From Marinilabilia salmonicolor (GTDB lineage: Bacteria; Bacteroidota; Bacteroidia; Bacteroidales; Marinilabiliaceae): 64,000 bases of DNA. This document shows positions 62,841 to 64,000 of the stretch, piece after piece. The position numbers and the translations under genes are program-made. The first letter of the stretch is position 1. Each line of letters opens with the position of its first letter. The notes under the pieces are model-generated. The model saw only the letters and a list, made by a program, of their open reading frames with translations, searched no databases and had not been told where the DNA came from. The DNA lies in contig NZ_PVTS01000003.1 in the NCBI RefSeq assembly GCF_003003035.1, forward strand, positions 186,001-250,000, written 5' to 3'.

Positions 62841-63115
62841 TTTGTTTTAATAAATTTTAATTCAAAGTAACCCTATCACCGGGATTTCCGGAAATTATTT
62901 TCTAAAACCCTGTACTACTGCCTTAAAACCTGAAAGACAGAAGAACTCTGTTTCAACACAATCGTTTTCTGATTATATATCACATTGCTACGTAATTGCT
63001 TGAGTTTGGTTTCTTTTTAAAACTCAATTTTTTACAACGAACATTAAAAAAGATAAAGCTACATAACCAAAACTGCCTGAAACAAGGCTTCCTATAGAAA
63101 GAATTTTTATTTTGT

Positions 63116-63922
63116 TTAGTCCACTGACAATTGAATTTTATACCCCGAAAACCTCCGTACATTCAAAACTTTTTCTCCTTCAAAAAAGAGGTATTGGCCA
63201 CGAATACCCTGAAGTTTCCCCTGGATAACCATTTCCTTATCGAAATTATGTTGTGAGGGATTCACAGGCCATTGATTGACCGGGTATGAAAAATCAAACA
63301 CCTCTTGATCATCAAAAAGCGCATACTGTCGAAGTTCAGGAGGCAAAGAGTCAAGCGCTTTTTCTTTTTCTGCAGGCAGGTCAATCCCGGGAAGATCCTC
63401 GTTGGTTACCATCTTCTTCCAATTTGTTTTATCGCCAAACAGCTTCATCAGAAATTTTTCAACTACACCGGCAATATGCCGGTTTGGCACCTGACATAGA
63501 CGTATAGCCCGTTCTGCCCCCTGATCAATCCATCGTGTTGGCACTTGAGAAAGACGGGTGATCCCCACTTTCAGACCTCCACTCACTGCGAGATAAACAA
63601 TGTGAGGTTTAAGACAATGATCTTCCGACCAGGCCATATCGCGTGAAATTCCCAAATGTGCCTTACACCGGTCGGGGCGAAGCACACATTCAGAGGCCTC
63701 GGGAGCTGTGGTAAAACAGGGATAACAAAACCCCTGTCCGAAAGACTTTTTGGTTTCCTTCCCGCACTTAATACAATTTATCTTATTCTGATAGGTTAAG
63801 GTCAAAGATTTACCCAACATTTGGGTCATATCTACTTCATCTTCATCCAGCCGGAGGGAATAGGAGACATTATCCCCATCAAGTTTACTGGACATTTTTA
63901 TTAAGTTTCCCTGGTATTGCAT
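63116..63922 (-). CDS. DUF2797 zinc-finger protein
   Basis: 268 residues. The N-terminus MQYQGNLIKMSS is typical of DUF2797 and fixes the start. A zinc ribbon follows (CIKCGKETKKSFGQGFCYPC, residues about 50-69), with more cysteines in ECVLRPDRCKAHLG. A GIY-YIG-like segment HIVYLAVSGGLKVGITR...RWIDQGA comes next. Function is unknown; the family is widespread in Bacteroidota and unrelated to chemotaxis. It lies beyond a 275-base gap in which I see no gene. Confidence 0.87.
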   Translation of the reverse strand: MQYQGNLIKMSSKLDGDNVSYSLRLDEDEVDMTQMLGKSLTLTYQNKINCIKCGKETKKSFGQGFCYPCFTTAPEASECVLRPDRCKAHLGISRDMAWSEDHCLKPHIVYLAVSGGLKVGITRLSQVPTRWIDQGAERAIRLCQVPNRHIAGVVEKFLMKLFGDKTNWKKMVTNEDLPGIDLPAEKEKALDSLPPELRQYALFDDQEVFDFSYPVNQWPVNPSQHNFDKEMVIQGKLQGIRGQYLFFEGEKVLNVRRFSGYKIQLSVD

Positions 63923-63936
63923 GTGACATTTTTTTA

Positions 63937-63973
<37 letters not shown>

Positions 63974-63975
63974 TT

Positions 63976-64000
63976 TATTTAGTTTCTGTCCATAAACTAA
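63976..64000 (+). mobile_element. Left end of another miniature element, cut by the window edge
   Basis: TTTAGTTTCTGTCCATAAAC (about 63978-63997) matches the terminal repeat of copies A and B. Only the end is visible. Confidence 0.55.

Noticed and set aside
62980-63162. 60-codon frame on the - strand
   Set aside because: Overlaps the 3' end of the DUF2797 gene in another frame; composition not protein-like.

Overview
The window comes from a Bacteroidota (Bacteroidetes) chromosome, most likely a free-living carbohydrate degrader of the Marinilabiliales/Bacteroidales type (inference). Support: three SusC/SusD pairs, a GldA-type ABC ATPase end, Bacteroidetes-type -7 boxes (TAnnTTTG) ahead of several genes, short-lid adenylate kinase, and almost no Shine-Dalgarno sequences. 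No tRNA, rRNA, CRISPR array, prophage or intact transposase was seen.

0-3.7 kb: housekeeping genes: the end of gldA, pdxH (convergent), then hpt, adk and obgE reading rightwards. A structured ~160 bp miniature inverted-repeat element sits exactly at the adk stop codon.

3.8-20.8 kb: a leftward beta-mannan/galactomannan utilisation locus. In order of transcription: SusC, SusD, two IPT/TIG surface glycan-binding lipoproteins, a lipoprotein GH26 with an Ig-like domain, a GH27 alpha-galactosidase, a second lipoprotein GH26, a GH130 mannosylglucose phosphorylase, a mannobiose 2-epimerase and a GPH-type sugar symporter, closed by a strong terminator. The enzymes outline a pathway: surface cleavage of (galacto)mannan, import by SusCD, removal of galactose and release of mannobiose in the periplasm, symport, epimerisation of mannobiose to mannosylglucose, and phosphorolysis to mannose-1-phosphate and glucose. 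A second copy of the miniature element and a terminator-like hairpin interrupt this operon between the binding proteins and the first GH26.

21.4-25.9 kb: a three-gene unit of unknown role (DUF6057-type membrane/repeat protein, TolB-like propeller lipoprotein with a CxxCH haem motif, YjgF/RidA-fold protein). 26.0-37.5 kb: two related SusC/SusD operons, one with a further surface lipoprotein, and no enzymes. A divergent AraC-type activator with a good promoter follows at 38.0 kb.

38.9-62.8 kb: a leftward signalling cluster: MCP, STAS protein, CheY, Hpt protein, CheA, two CheW, three CheR-like proteins, a full CheB and a receiver-less CheB, CheD, a histidine kinase lacking its phospho-accepting histidine, GAF/PAS membrane sensors, then a SiaA/SiaB/SiaC-like threonine partner switch, a TerB-like/ABCG-type transporter and two exported proteins. 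There are no flagellar genes and no diguanylate cyclase. A chemosensory array coupled to a Sia switch and an ABC exporter is the best candidate here for an undescribed system. A YfiR-family protein and a DUF2797 protein end the window, followed by a TTGAGGG minisatellite and another end of the miniature element.
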